This document shows, piece by piece, positions 63,571 through 64,000 of a stretch of DNA of 64,000 bases. The translations under genes and the position numbers were made by a program. Where the stretch lies: positions 3,641,501 through 3,705,500 of the forward strand of contig NZ_CP059576.1 of NCBI RefSeq assembly GCF_014109825.1. The letters are read 5' to 3'. Below the pieces are notes generated by a model. It saw only the letters and a list, made by a program, of their open reading frames with translations, ran no database searches and was not told the origin of the DNA. This DNA is from Legionella sp. PC997 (lineage in GTDB: Bacteria; Pseudomonadota; Gammaproteobacteria; Legionellales; Legionellaceae). Each line of letters starts with the position of its first letter. Within the stretch, counting starts at the first letter, position 1.

Positions 63571-64000
63571 TTATGGTTGCTGATAAGATTCTATGCGATT
63601 GGCCAGAGCAATCACCTTTTCTTTAATTTGAGGATTAAACTCCGTATTGGCGCATTCCAGTTCACGGCTGAATGTTGAGTCATACCATTTTATTTTATAA
63701 ACATACCCACTTTCTTTAGTTCCAGTGACGAGCATAACGGTTGGTCTATTTTGAATATCATAAGAAACAAGTTCTTTTATAAGCTCAACGCCCAATCCGG
63801 ATAATTTCCTGTTGTGCTCTGAAAACGCGCAACTACCAATCCCTGTTTTATCAAAAAATTGTACTGCACCATCCCATCCATCACCAACATCACCATTTTT
63901 TATTGATTTGTAAGCGCCATAAGGAGCAACACCAATACTCATATTCATGTCTTCTGGTGGAACACCAACAAAAGTATAAGCAAGTTTTAGATCATTAATG
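63571..64000 (-). CDS. Hypothetical protein, C-terminal part (runs off window)
   Basis: The frame is open from the window edge at 64000 to a stop at 63571, 142 codons, with no stop upstream of the first internal ATG at 63948, so the true start is probably outside. The visible part reads LAYTFVGVPPEDMNMSIGVA, then GDGWDGAVQFFDKTGIGSCA and RPTVMLVTGTKESGYVYKIK. It looks like a soluble alpha/beta domain of a small exported protein; no family is recognised. Confidence 0.55.
   Translation of the reverse strand, partial: INDLKLAYTFVGVPPEDMNMSIGVAPYGAYKSIKNGDVGDGWDGAVQFFDKTGIGSCAFSEHNRKLSGLGVELIKELVSYDIQNRPTVMLVTGTKESGYVYKIKWYDSTFSRELECANTEFNPQIKEKVIALANRIESYQQP

Noticed and set aside
1..64000. CRISPR array
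   Set aside because: No regularly spaced repeat-spacer series was seen; the only phased repeats are the HipB boxes and the short pairs near tRNAs.

Overview
The window reads as AT-rich chromosome of a Legionella species (Gammaproteobacteria, Legionellales). The housekeeping genes are gammaproteobacterial: rnr, the ygfB-pepP-ubiH-ubiI cluster next to zapA, uvrB, rapA, cfa, tsaC and a 6S RNA. They are interspersed with many single genes that look like Dot/Icm effectors, with eukaryote-type enzymatic domains, nuclear-localisation-like basic patches, coiled coils, Glu-rich C-termini and a PmrA-type promoter box. No Dot/Icm structural gene lies here.

Layout. 1-3.5 kb: 5' part of rnr, small secreted proteins, a YaiI-family protein, a periplasmic solute-binding protein and a DUF4254 protein. 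3.5-5.4 kb: a large membrane protein. 5.6-8.6 kb: a tight three-gene operon (retropepsin-like peptidase, 7TM protein with inactive transglutaminase domain, RimK-like ATP-grasp ligase). 8.7-13.4 kb: an effector-like block with a tandem SET-domain protein, a coiled-coil protein, a macrodomain-like protein and, convergent with it, a protein carrying the R-S-ExE signature of cholera-toxin-type ADP-ribosyltransferases behind a PmrA box. 13.4-18.2 kb: ubiquinone hydroxylases, pepP, ygfB and zapA. 18.3-26.1 kb: glutamate-synthase-like protein, thioredoxin-like protein, a head-to-head pair of C80-peptidase-like proteins (one with and one without the catalytic residues), 6S RNA, uvrB and an aspartate aminotransferase.

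26.3-36.9 kb is an accessory region starting at tRNA-Asn: short phased repeats next to the tRNA, a frameshifted nucleotide-cyclase-like gene, a broken phage helicase, thermonuclease, a K+ channel/DUF4236 pair, small secreted proteins, a HEPN-DUF4379 fusion, and a HipBA toxin-antitoxin module with three operators spaced exactly 28 bp apart.

37-49.6 kb: more effector-like genes (a PARG-like TIGR02452 protein and an OspF/SpvC-like phosphothreonine lyase candidate) mixed with metabolic genes (aspartoacylase family, hydrolases, PmtA-like methyltransferase, cupin, LuxR regulator, GH17 glucanase, cfa). 49.9-56 kb: rapA, two membrane proteins (one resembling LegC-type coiled-coil effectors), a GST and an IS6-family remnant. 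56.1-58.3 kb: a large SPPY-motif methyltransferase with two basic patches. 58.6-63.2 kb: thiolase, a membrane protein, GDPD, tsaC and tRNA-Leu, followed by a broken P4-type integrase that marks a second integration site running off the window.

The recurring themes are ADP-ribose chemistry (candidate transferase, macrodomain-like and PARG-like genes) and candidate nucleus-directed methyltransferases. Function calls for effector-like genes are inferred from motifs read by eye.
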